NCBI GenBank assembly: GCA_031359995.1
Contig: JANMAT010000179.1
Location: 1-60,957 of the forward strand
Direction of reading: 5' to 3'
Source of the DNA: JANMAT01 sp031359995
Lineage (GTDB): Bacteria > Actinomycetota > Acidimicrobiia > Acidimicrobiales > Ilumatobacteraceae
DNA: 60,957 nucleotides
Position 1 is the stretch's first letter, and the number at the start of each line of letters is the position of its first letter. The position numbers were made by a program, and so were the translations under genes. Below the pieces are notes generated by a model. The model was not told the DNA's origin. It saw only the letters and a program-made list of their open reading frames with translations, and did no database searches. This document shows, one piece after another, positions 8,877 through 16,555 of this stretch.

Positions 8877-9743
8877 TCAGCTCGCCCGTGAGGTGTCGGT
8901 GTCGGGGGCCGGGCCGATCAGCAGCAGGTAGGCATCCTCGAGCGCCGGGTCGGCGAGCGTCGCGCCCGGCGGAGGATCCCCGATCAGCCGATGGTGCCCG
9001 AGCCCGGTCCGCCACGACAGCCGGGCCCGGGCGTCGGGTTGGTCGCTGACCCACACCCGGCCGCGGGCTGCTTCGATCATCGCCTCGGCTGTGCCGTCGA
9101 ACAACACCCGGCCGGCGTCGATCACCACGACGCGATGGCACAGGGCGGCGACGTCCTCGGTCTGGTGGGTCGACAACAGCACCGGATGCGTCTCGGCGAC
9201 CCCCGAGACCAGCTCACGGAACCGCAACCGCTGCTCGGGGTCGAGCCCCACGGTCGGCTCGTCGAGCACCAACACCCCCGGGTCGTTCAGCAACGCCTGG
9301 GCGACGATCACCCGGCGGCGCATCCCACCGGACAGGCTCTTGATCCGCTTGTGCATCACATCGGTGAGCCCGACGAGTCCGAGCACTCGGGCCACCTCGT
9401 CATGGCGTGCACGCCGATCGGTGATCTCCTTGAGAATCGCCAGGTAGTCGACGAAGTCGAACGCCGACAGATTCGAGTAGTAGCCGGGTTCCTGAGGGAA
9501 GAAGCCGAGCCGTCGTCGGATCGCAAGGCGACCATCGGTCAGTGCCGGGTCGTGTCCGAGCACGCGGACGTCACCGCTGTCGGGCGCGAGCACCGTCGCG
9601 GCGATCCGCAGCAACGTCGTCTTGCCGGCGCCGTTCGGGCCGAGCAGACCAGTGACACCCGGACCGACCGACAACGTCACGTCATCGAGTGCCAGTGTCG
9701 ACCGGAACGACTTGGACACCCCAACCATCTCAACCGAGTTCAC
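8877..9743 (-). CDS. ABC transporter ATP-binding protein
   Basis: 288 residues. Walker A (Gly-Pro-Asn-Gly-Ala-Gly-Lys-Thr-Thr, near residue 36), the signature Leu-Ser-Gly-Gly-Met (near 130), Walker B (Val-Leu-Val-Leu-Asp-Glu-Pro, near 150) and the switch histidine (Leu-Ser-Thr-His-Gln) are all present, so it should hydrolyse ATP. The Gly-Met-Arg-Arg-Arg form and following layout resemble exporter-type (CcmA-like) ATPases. The GTG at 9743 overlaps the TGA of the anti-sigma gene (GTGA). It works with the membrane proteins encoded downstream. Confidence 0.92.
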   Translation of the reverse strand: MNSVEMVGVSKSFRSTLALDDVTLSVGPGVTGLLGPNGAGKTTLLRIAATVLAPDSGDVRVLGHDPALTDGRLAIRRRLGFFPQEPGYYSNLSAFDFVDYLAILKEITDRRARHDEVARVLGLVGLTDVMHKRIKSLSGGMRRRVIVAQALLNDPGVLVLDEPTVGLDPEQRLRFRELVSGVAETHPVLLSTHQTEDVAALCHRVVVIDAGRVLFDGTAEAMIEAARGRVWVSDQPDARARLSWRTGLGHHRLIGDPPPGATLADPALEDAYLLLIGPAPDTDTSRAS

Positions 9744-10588
9744 GTGAGTCCTCCCGACGTCCATCCCGTTTCGAACCGTTCGCGACGCATGACGAGCACC
9801 ACACCTGCGGCGACAGCGACAATCCCCAGCGCGGCCTGGCCCGCCGGGCGGAACGCGGCGAACCGTTCGATCAGCTCGTCGGGTGCCGTGCCGCGTGCGC
9901 TCCAACCGGCCGCGGCGATCCACACGCCGCCCACCGCGGCGGCGACACCACGCACGGGCAGCCAACTGGCGGCCGTCATCGTCACCGCGGCCATGCACAC
10001 CGACGGAAGCAACCACGCCATCGCGGTCCAGCCGACGTCGGGCACCGCGATCGCGAACAGTCCAGTCAGGGCGAACGCCGGCACGACCACCGAAGCCCAG
10101 CGGACGAGCAGCAGCTCGAGACCCCTCATCGGCGTTGCCACGATGACCTCGCGTGCTGGGTCGTCGCGGGTCGCGAACACCGCGGCGACCGCGGCCACCG
10201 CGAGCAACGGAGCGGACACCAGGAACAGATAGGTCTCTCGTGTACTCCCAGCGAACATCGCCGCCGACGCCGCCAGCACGAGCACGATGGCGACCGAGGC
10301 AAACCACGGGTCGCGTGCCCCCGGCACGATCGCGACGAGCCGAGCGTGCCGATCGCTGACTCCGCAGCGCACGAGGAATCGTTCGGGCCAGCGGCGAGCG
10401 GGTTGGTCGACGACGGCGATGATCGCAGTCAGGTTGCGGTCGAGCCGATCCACGTCGGCCATCGCCGCGAGCTCAGCCCGGCACGTGGCGCACATCATCA
10501 GATGGGCCTCGACCGAGGACGCCTGTGCCCGCCCCAGCCGGCCGCTTGCGTAGCCGGTGAGCAAGTCGGGGTCTGCGTGCCAGCTCAT
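9740..10588 (-). CDS. ZAS-type anti-sigma factor fused to a six-helix membrane domain
   Basis: 282 residues. The N-terminus carries a zinc anti-sigma motif, His29-x3-Cys33-x2-Cys36, in a zf-HC2-like helical domain. After about residue 100 come roughly six membrane helices. The ATG at 10588 overlaps the sigma stop by four bases. Known: ZAS proteins bind and silence their cognate ECF sigma factor until a signal arrives. Inferred: the membrane domain, which sits directly upstream of the ABC genes, senses transporter activity or an envelope signal, or serves as a permease-like subunit. Six helices are unusual for an anti-sigma factor, which usually has one. Confidence 0.75.
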   Translation of the reverse strand: MSWHADPDLLTGYASGRLGRAQASSVEAHLMMCATCRAELAAMADVDRLDRNLTAIIAVVDQPARRWPERFLVRCGVSDRHARLVAIVPGARDPWFASVAIVLVLAASAAMFAGSTRETYLFLVSAPLLAVAAVAAVFATRDDPAREVIVATPMRGLELLLVRWASVVVPAFALTGLFAIAVPDVGWTAMAWLLPSVCMAAVTMTAASWLPVRGVAAAVGGVWIAAAGWSARGTAPDELIERFAAFRPAGQAALGIVAVAAGVVLVMRRERFETGWTSGGLT

Positions 10589-11121
10589 GCCAATGCCTCC
10601 CTCATCTCGAGTCGCGCCCGCGACATCCGGCTCTTCACGGTCCCCGGTGGGATCCCCAAGACGCTCGCTGCCTCCCGCGTCGTCAGCCCGTCCAACAGTG
10701 TCGCTTGCACGACCCCAACCAGTTCCGGTGACAAGCGGTCGATCACGCTCCCCAGGTCCCCGTATCGCACAGCGAGCAGCACCTCGTCCTCGGCCGACAC
10801 CCGGGCATCGCCCTCCGACGTCGGGGACCATGCGATCCCGGGTCGCCGGCGGAGCTGGTCGATCAACCGCCGGATGCCGATGCCCCACAACCACGCCGCC
10901 ACCTCGCCCCGGGCGGTGTACGCCGACGGCTTGCGCCACACCGCGAGAAAGGCGTCCTGCACCGCCTGGTCGACGACATCGGTGTCGCGGCACCGGTGCA
11001 GCAGCCGAATCGTCAGCCACGGAGCATGACGCCGGTACAGCACCGTGAACGCACCCCGATCACGGTCACCGATCGCGACGAGCAGCTCCACGTCACTGCG
11101 GTCGTCGCCTGAATCGGTCAT
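10585..11121 (-). CDS. ECF-family RNA polymerase sigma factor
   Basis: 178 residues. Region 2 (about 25-80) contains Asp-Ala-Phe-Leu-Ala-Val-Trp-Arg and Ala-Trp-Leu-Trp-Gly-Ile. Region 4 (about 120-175) holds the helix-turn-helix Leu-Thr-Thr-Arg-Glu-Ala-Ala-Ser-Val-Leu-Gly-Ile-Pro-Pro-Gly-Thr-Val-Lys-Ser-Arg. The ATG at 11121 is preferred because AAGG lies just upstream; an in-frame ATG at 11142 would overlap the probable promoter. It is the first gene of the five-gene operon with its anti-sigma partner. A candidate self-recognised promoter lies at 11131-11160. Confidence 0.9.
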   Translation of the reverse strand: MTDSGDDRSDVELLVAIGDRDRGAFTVLYRRHAPWLTIRLLHRCRDTDVVDQAVQDAFLAVWRKPSAYTARGEVAAWLWGIGIRRLIDQLRRRPGIAWSPTSEGDARVSAEDEVLLAVRYGDLGSVIDRLSPELVGVVQATLLDGLTTREAASVLGIPPGTVKSRMSRARLEMREALA

Positions 11122-11130
11122 CACCACCTT

Positions 11131-11160
11131 GTCGTAACACAAGCCGTCAGCGGTTCACCG
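11131..11160 (-). promoter_or_regulatory. Candidate ECF promoter of the sigma operon
   Basis: The minus strand reads CGGTGAACCG, then 16 further bases, then CGACAA just before the ribosome site of the sigma gene. GAACC followed by 17 bases and CGAC has the geometry of an ECF -35/-10 pair. The same ten-base block and spacing recur on the plus strand at 11311-11344. Confidence 0.5.
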
Positions 11161-11507
11161 TCGGTAGTCGGCCCGCCAGCGGTCGCTACCGGTCTCCGGG
11201 CAGACCGGCAACCTGTGCGACCCGGCGATCGTTCGGGACGCCGGCCATACGTTCGGGCGCTGCGTGGCGACGACCCGGGGATCGGCCGCGTGTCACGGCG
11301 GTGATGCGTCCGCGGTGAACCGATCCGAGCCGCCGGAACGACACACCGTGAGGACCGGCGGTCAGCACCGCCGAACGAGGGGATCGGTGAGTGACGCACC
11401 AGTGGAGCGGATGTCACCCGGTGCGACCCGGCTGAACGTCAGTCCGAAACACGGATGAGATTCCGGCGCCCGACCCTCGGGGGCCCGTCAACTGACAGGA
11501 GCAGGTC
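11161..11507. other. Divergent regulatory region between the ECF operon and the SodC-like gene
   Basis: No credible gene is present. The stretch contains the second copy of the TGAACC-N17-CGACA element on the plus strand and about 165 bases of possible leader before the secreted protein gene. Confidence 0.5.
11311..11344 (+). promoter_or_regulatory. Second ECF-type element, towards the SodC-like gene
   Basis: GGTGAACCG at 11314-11322 (GAACC at 11317-11321) is followed, 17 bases after GAACC, by CGACAC at 11339. This matches the element in front of the sigma gene, including the flanking CGGTGAACCG decamer. It lies about 165 bases upstream of the ATG at 11508. Confidence 0.45.
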
Positions 11508-12017
11508 ATGACGATCAGAAGTGGGCGAGTTGCGATGGTGGGGGCGGTGACGGTCTCGGCCGTTGCGATGGGGATGGCTGGTACCGCCTCGGCTGGTACC
11601 GAGCGCGCTCGTTCGTTCCATGGGGTGTTCACCGAGACGCCGGCGGGTTCGGTGGCCGGCTACGACATCCATGGTTTTGTCAAGATGACGATCCGTTCGG
11701 CCGGAACGGTGGTCAGGGTGAAGGTGTCGGGGCTGGATCCCGAGAAGGTGTACGGGTCGCATCTGCACAACGGGACCTGCGCGTCCGGTGGTGGCGGTCA
11801 CTACCAGGACATCGCCGGTGGGGCTGTCACCCCGCCGAACGAGTTGTGGCTGAGCTCGAACGGGGCCGGATTGGTTCCGAACCGCGGTGGGGTCGCCCGT
11901 GGTGAGGGCTGGGCGACGTGGAGGGCCCGTGTCTCGGGCGATTCGACGAACGCGCGATCGGTCGTGGTGCACGAGCCGGGGAGCGGCGCCAGGATCGCGT
12001 GCGCCGATCTGCAATGA
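11508..12017 (+). CDS. Secreted Cu/Zn superoxide-dismutase-like protein lacking zinc ligands
   Basis: 169 residues with a signal peptide of about 30 residues (basic start, hydrophobic core, Ala-Ser-Ala cleavage region). The SodC-like core shows His-Leu-His, a Gly-Thr-Cys and Gly-Gly-His-Tyr in the copper-ligand region, and Val-Val-His-Glu-Pro with Ile-Ala-Cys-Ala near the C-terminus, consistent with the fourth copper histidine and the second disulfide cysteine. The usual zinc loop (two histidines and an aspartate) is replaced by a Pro-Pro-Asn-Glu-Leu-Trp stretch. A strong AGGAG ribosome site precedes the ATG. The stop overlaps the next gene. It may be dismutase-active with copper only, or a non-enzymatic relative. 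Confidence 0.7.
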   Translation: MTIRSGRVAMVGAVTVSAVAMGMAGTASAGTERARSFHGVFTETPAGSVAGYDIHGFVKMTIRSAGTVVRVKVSGLDPEKVYGSHLHNGTCASGGGGHYQDIAGGAVTPPNELWLSSNGAGLVPNRGGVARGEGWATWRARVSGDSTNARSVVVHEPGSGARIACADLQ

Positions 12018-12442
12018 GCCGATTGTCGCGGGTCGGGGCGGCGCGTGTCTGTCTGGGACCGGTCGGGCTGTTCACGCTGCCGGCCGGTCGGCAGGCGGCG
12101 TTCGCGCCCCGGTCGTTCTTCGACGACTTCCCGATCGGTCGGGGCTGGATCGCCGCGGAGGGCGGATCGTACGACGAACATCTCGTGCGCCATGTCGGCG
12201 TGCTGTTCCTGGCGTTGATCATCGTCACGCTGTGGGTGGCGTGGCGCGGCGAGTTCCTGGTGCCGGTCGCGGCGGCGTGGCTGGTGCAAGGTGTCGGGCA
12301 CTTCGCGTATCACGTCGGTCACCTCGGCGGGGTGGCTGGCATCGACTGCGTCGGGCTCGTCGTGTCGCTGGTGCTGATCCCGACCTTGGCGGCGCTGGCG
12401 TTCGGCGCGATGGTGACGTCGCCTCGGTGGCCGGTGCCGTGA
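12014..12442 (+). CDS. Small membrane protein, coupled to the SodC-like gene
   Basis: 142 residues. The ATG at 12014 overlaps the preceding TGA (ATGA). The N-terminal third contains Phe-Asp-Asp-Phe-Pro followed by Tyr-Asp-Glu-His-Leu-Val-Arg-His-Val-Gly, a pattern seen in a conserved actinobacterial family of unknown function. Three to four hydrophobic helices follow, with His-Phe-Ala-Tyr-His-Val-Gly-His in the middle, possibly metal- or heme-binding. The function is not established. Tight coupling suggests it acts in the same envelope process as the neighbours. Confidence 0.65.
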   Translation: MSRLSRVGAARVCLGPVGLFTLPAGRQAAFAPRSFFDDFPIGRGWIAAEGGSYDEHLVRHVGVLFLALIIVTLWVAWRGEFLVPVAAAWLVQGVGHFAYHVGHLGGVAGIDCVGLVVSLVLIPTLAALAFGAMVTSPRWPVP

Positions 12443-13182
12443 TGGCCTCGACGGACGGGCGCGTCGCCCGGACACCCCGGTCGGTTCGCAGCGACGTCTC
12501 GGAGCGGCTGTGGGTGCTGATCGTGGCCGGCATACCGACCGGTGTGCTCGTTGCTGGGGTGGGAAGCCGGTTGGCGATGCTGACGCTTCGGTTGACCTCA
12601 CCCGACGCAGTCGTCGGAGTGACCAGTGACGACGGTTTCGAGATCGGGCGGTTCACCCTCGGCGGGACCTACAGCCTGTTGATGCTGGGTGCAGGGGTCG
12701 GTGTGATCGGTGCGGCCGCCTACCGCGCGGTCCAACCTTGGCTGCTGGGCCCCACCTGGTTCCGTCGACTCACTGTCGCGGCCGGGTCGGGGGCAGTTGT
12801 GGGATCGATGCTGATCCACGCCGATGGGATCGACTTCCGGGTCTTGAAACCAACGTGGCTCGCTGTCGGCCTGTTCGTGGCGCTGCCTGCACTCTTCGGC
12901 GCCGTCATCGCGGTCGCCGTGGATCGTGTTTCCGCCAACGTGGCCGAACACGGGTGGTGGCGTTGGGTCTTGCCGACCGTGTTGGTTGTGGCGTTCCCGC
13001 CGGCGATCGTGGTGGTGGGGATCGCCGCGGTCGTACTGGCTGCGTGGGTGCCGGTTCGGCGTGGGTTGGAGTCGACGGGAGGGCTGCCGAAGGCTGCGCG
13101 TCTCGGGGTTCGGGCCGCGTGGTTGATGATCGCGTTGCTCGGCCTGGCGGCGCTGGTGGGCGACGTGCGAGCGTTGGCGTGA
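12442..13182 (+). CDS. Multi-pass membrane protein
   Basis: 246 residues with about six hydrophobic segments. The ATG at 12442 overlaps the previous TGA by one base, so it belongs to the SodC-like operon. A loop with Gly-Val-Thr-Ser-Asp-Asp-Gly-Phe-Glu-Ile-Gly lies between the first and second helices. No catalytic motif or recognised family. Confidence 0.65.
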   Translation: MASTDGRVARTPRSVRSDVSERLWVLIVAGIPTGVLVAGVGSRLAMLTLRLTSPDAVVGVTSDDGFEIGRFTLGGTYSLLMLGAGVGVIGAAAYRAVQPWLLGPTWFRRLTVAAGSGAVVGSMLIHADGIDFRVLKPTWLAVGLFVALPALFGAVIAVAVDRVSANVAEHGWWRWVLPTVLVVAFPPAIVVVGIAAVVLAAWVPVRRGLESTGGLPKAARLGVRAAWLMIALLGLAALVGDVRALA

Positions 13183-13334
13183 CCGGCACCCGCAGGTCCA
13201 ACGGGGTGCTGACGATGAGCTCCGATGCGGCATACCGCGTGCTCAAGGTCGGCCCGAATGTGGAATCGAGCGAAGCTTCAGGCCGCCAACTGCGGTTCTC
13301 GGTCGATTCTTCACAGTCAGGACGGTGATCGACG

Positions 13335-14426
13335 ATGTCCGGAGCGCCACTTCCTGCTCCCGCCCGACGTCGCGCCTCGGTGCAGACCGCGTTCAGTCGA
13401 CGCCGGCTCAACGGGTGGATCCCCACGATCGTGGAACGAACCGACCAGACGATCGACCGGCTCGTGCAGTCGCTCACCGGCGAAGAACGCGACGTCGACC
13501 TGTACCCGCTCGGTCGAGCACTGGTCCTCGAGATCGTCGTGCGATCGATGTTCGGCGAACCCCTCGGCGCCCGATCGACCGAGATCGGCGAGCTCTTCGA
13601 GCGACCCCAGGCCTATCTGGAATCACCCGCCATCCGGCAGCTCCCGCACCCGTTCCCGGCCACGGCACGATCGAGGGCCCGGGCCGACCGCCGGGCCCTC
13701 GATGCGATCATCGACAGCCAGATCTCGACCCTTCGCGCGCAGGAGTCAACGGACCCGCTCGACGTGCTGGCCGCCCTCGTGGCCGACGGCACGCTCAGCG
13801 ACGGCGAGATCCGCGACCAGGTCGTCACCCTGATCGGGGCAGGCTATGACACGACCTCCGCGTCACTGTCGTGGATGTTCTGGTGCATCTCGCACGAACC
13901 GGGGCTGTGGCAGCGCCTCCGGAACGAGGCAGACGAGGTGTTCGGACCGCTCGGGCATGTCCCCGCCGCCGACGCGCACACTCTCACCCGGCTCGATCTC
14001 GCCAACCGGGTGATGCGCGAGACGACCCGCCTCCACCCGGCCGGCGTGCTGTCCCCACGTGAAGCGGCCCGCGACGTCACCGTCGGCGGCTACCGCATCC
14101 CAAAGGGAACGCTCATCCTGTGGTCGGCGCACCTCGCCGGCCGCGACCCCCGGGCCTGGGCCGAGCCACTGCGATTCGACCCCGACCGGTTCCTCGCGCC
14201 CTCCGATGACCAGAAGACGCTGGCCGACATCGCGTGGGTACCGTTCGGTCGCGGCGCCCGCAACTGCATCGGCTTTGCGCTCGCCCAAATGGAACTCACA
14301 CTCATCATCGCCCGCATCGCCCAACGGCTCGACATCACGTCGACCGCGAGCGAGATCCCACGACCAATCGGCATGGTCGTCAACCGGCCCGCCGGTGGTG
14401 CCCCCATGCGCGTGTCGGCCCGATGA
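13335..14426 (+). CDS. Cytochrome P450, N-terminal quarter missing
   Basis: 363 residues against about 440-460 for the family. The sequence begins at the helix C region (Gln-Thr-Ala-Phe-Ser-Arg-Arg-Arg-Leu), so about 90 residues including the substrate-entry part are missing. The rest is intact: I-helix Ala-Gly-Tyr-Asp-Thr-Thr-Ser (169-175), Glu229-x-x-Arg232, and the heme loop Phe-Gly-Arg-Gly-Ala-Arg-Asn-Cys311-Ile-Gly. The ATG at 13335 has only a weak ribosome site. It overlaps the downstream methyltransferase start (ATGA). The truncation probably makes it non-functional, although the haem-binding core survives. Confidence 0.7.
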   Translation: MSGAPLPAPARRRASVQTAFSRRRLNGWIPTIVERTDQTIDRLVQSLTGEERDVDLYPLGRALVLEIVVRSMFGEPLGARSTEIGELFERPQAYLESPAIRQLPHPFPATARSRARADRRALDAIIDSQISTLRAQESTDPLDVLAALVADGTLSDGEIRDQVVTLIGAGYDTTSASLSWMFWCISHEPGLWQRLRNEADEVFGPLGHVPAADAHTLTRLDLANRVMRETTRLHPAGVLSPREAARDVTVGGYRIPKGTLILWSAHLAGRDPRAWAEPLRFDPDRFLAPSDDQKTLADIAWVPFGRGARNCIGFALAQMELTLIIARIAQRLDITSTASEIPRPIGMVVNRPAGGAPMRVSAR

Positions 14427-15109
14427 ACGGCCACCGGTCTGACGGTGTGACCGCTGGTCATCGGGTCTACACGTCACGCTTCCTCAGCATCTACGACCCG
14501 GTCGTCCTCGGCTGGTTCTCGAACACCGCTTGGCGCTGCCCGGCCGCGGTGCTGACGAGCCACTACGACGCACACGTCTCCGCCAATCACCTCGATGTCG
14601 GCGTCGGCAGGGCGAGTCGAGGTCGTGGCGTGGGAAACGTGCAGTGATCGAGGAAGTAGCCGGTCCTACCCGAGATTCACACCGCCAACGTGCTCGAACC
14701 CCTGGCAGCCCAACTCGGGACCGACATCCCCGGTTTCGATTCGATCGGGATGACCTGTCTTCTGCACTGCCTCCCCGGAAACCTCTCGACGAAGTCAGCG
14801 GTCTTCGAAAGCCTGCTCGCATTGGCAAACCCCGGCGCGACCGTCTTCGGTGCCACGCTGCTGAATGGCGGCGTCACCAGGAACTGGTACGCCCGCCGCG
14901 TCATGGCCTTCAACAACGACCGCGGGATCTTCTCGAACACCGCCGACGATCTCGTCGGCCTCGAGTCCTTGCTGAGCAAGCACCTCGACCAATCGTCGGT
15001 TCGGATCATGGGCTGTGTCGCCCTCTTCTCCGGCGAGGTCGGACGAGGCGTAGCGAGCTATGCCGGGATCTCGCCACGTAGAACGCCGCCGATCGGCCCG
15101 CCTCGATAG
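14423..15109 (+). pseudogene. Class I SAM-dependent methyltransferase with internal deletion
   Basis: The ATG at 14423 overlaps the P450 stop. The first 60 residues end in the SAM-binding strand His-Leu-Asp-Val-Gly-Val-Gly. Then about 85 unrelated bases with stops (TGA at 14645) interrupt. The same frame resumes at about 14680 with Glu-Ile-His-Thr-Ala-Asn-Val-Leu-Glu-Pro-Leu and Gly-Met-Thr-Cys-Leu-Leu-His-Cys-Leu-Pro-Gly, the post-motif part of the same family, and runs to 15109. About 45 family residues between the SAM motif and this point are missing. It appears inactivated together with its P450 partner. Confidence 0.65.
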
Positions 15110-15292
15110 AGCAATGGCCCGACTCGCACCCCTCGGGCGCGACCCCGGCGCAAGCGAGCAGCGCGGATGCGGGGCGGACCGAGTGCACGGTATCGTCGCG
15201 TGGGATCGCGTCGCTCGCGCCCGGCGTCCCGCCCGAGTACGGCCCGAGGAGGGTGCACTGGATCAGCGGCGACTGGGTGGGTGGCGTTCAGG

Positions 15293-15310
15293 TTGACAGC
15301 GTTGCTAGCA
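15293..15310 (+). promoter_or_regulatory. Putative promoter/operator of the FitAB-like pair
   Basis: TTGACA at 15293-15298 matches a -35 box. An 8-bp palindrome, TGCTAGCA, lies at 15303-15310 between it and the start. The -10 is not clear. Self-repression at such palindromes is usual for RHH antitoxins. Confidence 0.35.
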
Positions 15311-15339
15311 TTGCAGGTAAAAGTGTGGAAGGGGAGTTG

Positions 15340-15585
15340 ATGGCGACGCTGACGATCCGTGATCTCGATGACGAGCTGCGAGCCCAGTTGCGGGTTCGAG
15401 CCGCTCGCCATGGTCGTTCGATGGAGGCCGAGGTGCGCGCCATCCTTCGCGACGCATTGGTCAGGCCGCCCGCCCTGGAGCGTCTCGGTAGCCGCGTGCA
15501 CCAGCGGTTCGCTGCGGTCGGTGGCGCCGAGTTGGAGCTGCCGTCACGGCGAGACGCTCCGCGCTCGGCGCAGCTGCCGAAGTGA
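15340..15585 (+). CDS. FitA-like ribbon-helix-helix antitoxin
   Basis: 81 residues. The N-terminal beta-strand and helices (Ala-Thr-Leu-Thr-Ile-Arg-Asp-Leu-Asp-Asp-Glu-Leu, then Ser-Met-Glu-Ala-Glu-Val-Arg-Ala-Ile-Leu-Arg) form an RHH DNA-binding fold typical of FitA. The C-terminal part should wrap the toxin. The ATG at 15340 is preceded by GAAGGGGAG, an excellent ribosome site. The stop overlaps the toxin's GTG by four bases. Confidence 0.85.
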   Translation: MATLTIRDLDDELRAQLRVRAARHGRSMEAEVRAILRDALVRPPALERLGSRVHQRFAAVGGAELELPSRRDAPRSAQLPK

Positions 15586-16004
15586 TCGTTCTGGACACCA
15601 ACGTCGTGTCGGAGCTGATGCGTGGTGAGCCGGCGGGCGCGGTTGTCGATTGGGTCGATGCTCAGCCTGGCGATGAGGTGTTCCTGACGGCGGTGACGTT
15701 GGCCGAGCTGTTGTACGGCATTGCCCGTTTGCCTGATGGCCGTCGCAAGACGACGTTGGCCGGGCTGCTCGAGGCGATGGTCGTCGAGGACTTCGAGCAC
15801 CGGATCGCCTCGTTCGACGAGACGGCCGCTGGGCACCATGTGGACATCGTCGTTCGACGAGAACGCGCTGGTCGGCCGATCAGCACCGCCGACGTGCAGA
15901 TCGCCGCGATCTGCCGCAGCCACGACGCGGTGCTGGCCACCCGCAACACGAGCGACTTCACCGACACAGGCGTCATCGTCGTCAATCCGTGGACCGAGGG
16001 CTGA
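15582..16004 (+). CDS. FitB/VapC-type PIN-domain toxin
   Basis: 140 residues. The PIN acidic set is complete: Leu-Asp5-Thr-Asn, a glutamate in Leu-Ala-Glu-Leu-Leu-Tyr-Gly-Ile, an aspartate in Thr-Ala-Asp-Val-Gln-Ile-Ala, and Asn-Thr-Ser-Asp-Phe near the end. It should be a Mg-dependent RNase restrained by the antitoxin encoded upstream. The GTG start at 15582 overlaps the antitoxin stop (GTGA). A 10-bp hairpin follows the stop codon directly. Confidence 0.88.
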   Translation: MIVLDTNVVSELMRGEPAGAVVDWVDAQPGDEVFLTAVTLAELLYGIARLPDGRRKTTLAGLLEAMVVEDFEHRIASFDETAAGHHVDIVVRRERAGRPISTADVQIAAICRSHDAVLATRNTSDFTDTGVIVVNPWTEG

Positions 16005-16005
16005 C

Positions 16006-16030
16006 CCGTTGGTAGCGCGCCTACCAACGG
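16006..16030 (+). terminator. Hairpin after the FitAB-like pair
   Basis: CCGTTGGTAG, loop CGCGC, CTACCAACGG: a perfect 10-bp stem starting two bases after the toxin stop. There is no T-run, as is common in high-GC actinobacteria. Confidence 0.6.
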
Positions 16031-16306
16031 CCCGGATTGGCTGGACAAGACGGACGAACCGGCGGACGGAACCGCACGTCAGCGTCAACGTGGTGCTGGG
16101 GGTGCCGCCGTCCGAGCTGGTCGTGTTCGGGGAGGAGCGCGACGCGGCGTGAGCTGTGGAGCGTCCTGTGCGACCTCGCCGACCGACACGACCGCGACTG
16201 GTATCGGCGGCGGGGGCTCGCGGCGGACCGACCCGACTGCGGTCGTTGTAGCGCGGCTTGGGACGGCGCGGGGAGCGGAGGTCCCAGGGGGGTTGCCCTA
16301 CGACGT
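16031..16306. other. Spacer between two toxin-antitoxin modules, no gene recognised
   Basis: No frame shows recognisable protein sequence. A short plus-strand frame ending at 16152 has a plausible-looking tail but no start or family. Confidence 0.4.
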
Positions 16307-16320
16307 CGTTACATGTAACG
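16307..16320. promoter_or_regulatory. 14-bp perfect palindrome, likely MazEF operator
   Basis: CGTTACATGTAACG is fully self-complementary. It lies four bases before the antitoxin GTG start, on otherwise GC-rich DNA. MazE-type antitoxins repress their own operon by binding such sites. Confidence 0.6.
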
Positions 16321-16324
16321 TATC

Positions 16325-16555
16325 GTGGTGAGTCGGAACCCGAAGTCCACGCCCGCCCCGCTCGCGCAACGGGTCCGAGATCACCGCCAGCGTCTACGCG
16401 CTCAGGGCCTGCGGCCGGTGCAGATCTGGGTTCCCGATGTTCGTGCGCCGCAGTTCGCCGTCCAGGCGCACGAGCAGTCGCGCGCCGTGGCGGTCAGCGG
16501 GCACGCGGGTGAGGATCAGGCTTTCATCGACGCCCTCGGCGCGGACGAGGAGTGA
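16325..16555 (+). CDS. mazE: MazE-family (DUF3018-type) antitoxin
   Basis: 76 residues. The order Arg-Val-Arg-Asp-His-Arg, Leu-Arg-Ala-Gln-Gly-Leu-Arg-Pro-Val-Gln-Ile-Trp-Val-Pro-Asp and Glu-Gln-Ser-Arg-Ala-Val-Ala is the signature of the DUF3018 antitoxins found beside MazF. Two tandem GTG codons (16325, 16328) are both possible starts. The stop overlaps the toxin start. The palindrome just upstream is the probable self-repression site. Confidence 0.82.
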   Translation: MVSRNPKSTPAPLAQRVRDHRQRLRAQGLRPVQIWVPDVRAPQFAVQAHEQSRAVAVSGHAGEDQAFIDALGADEE

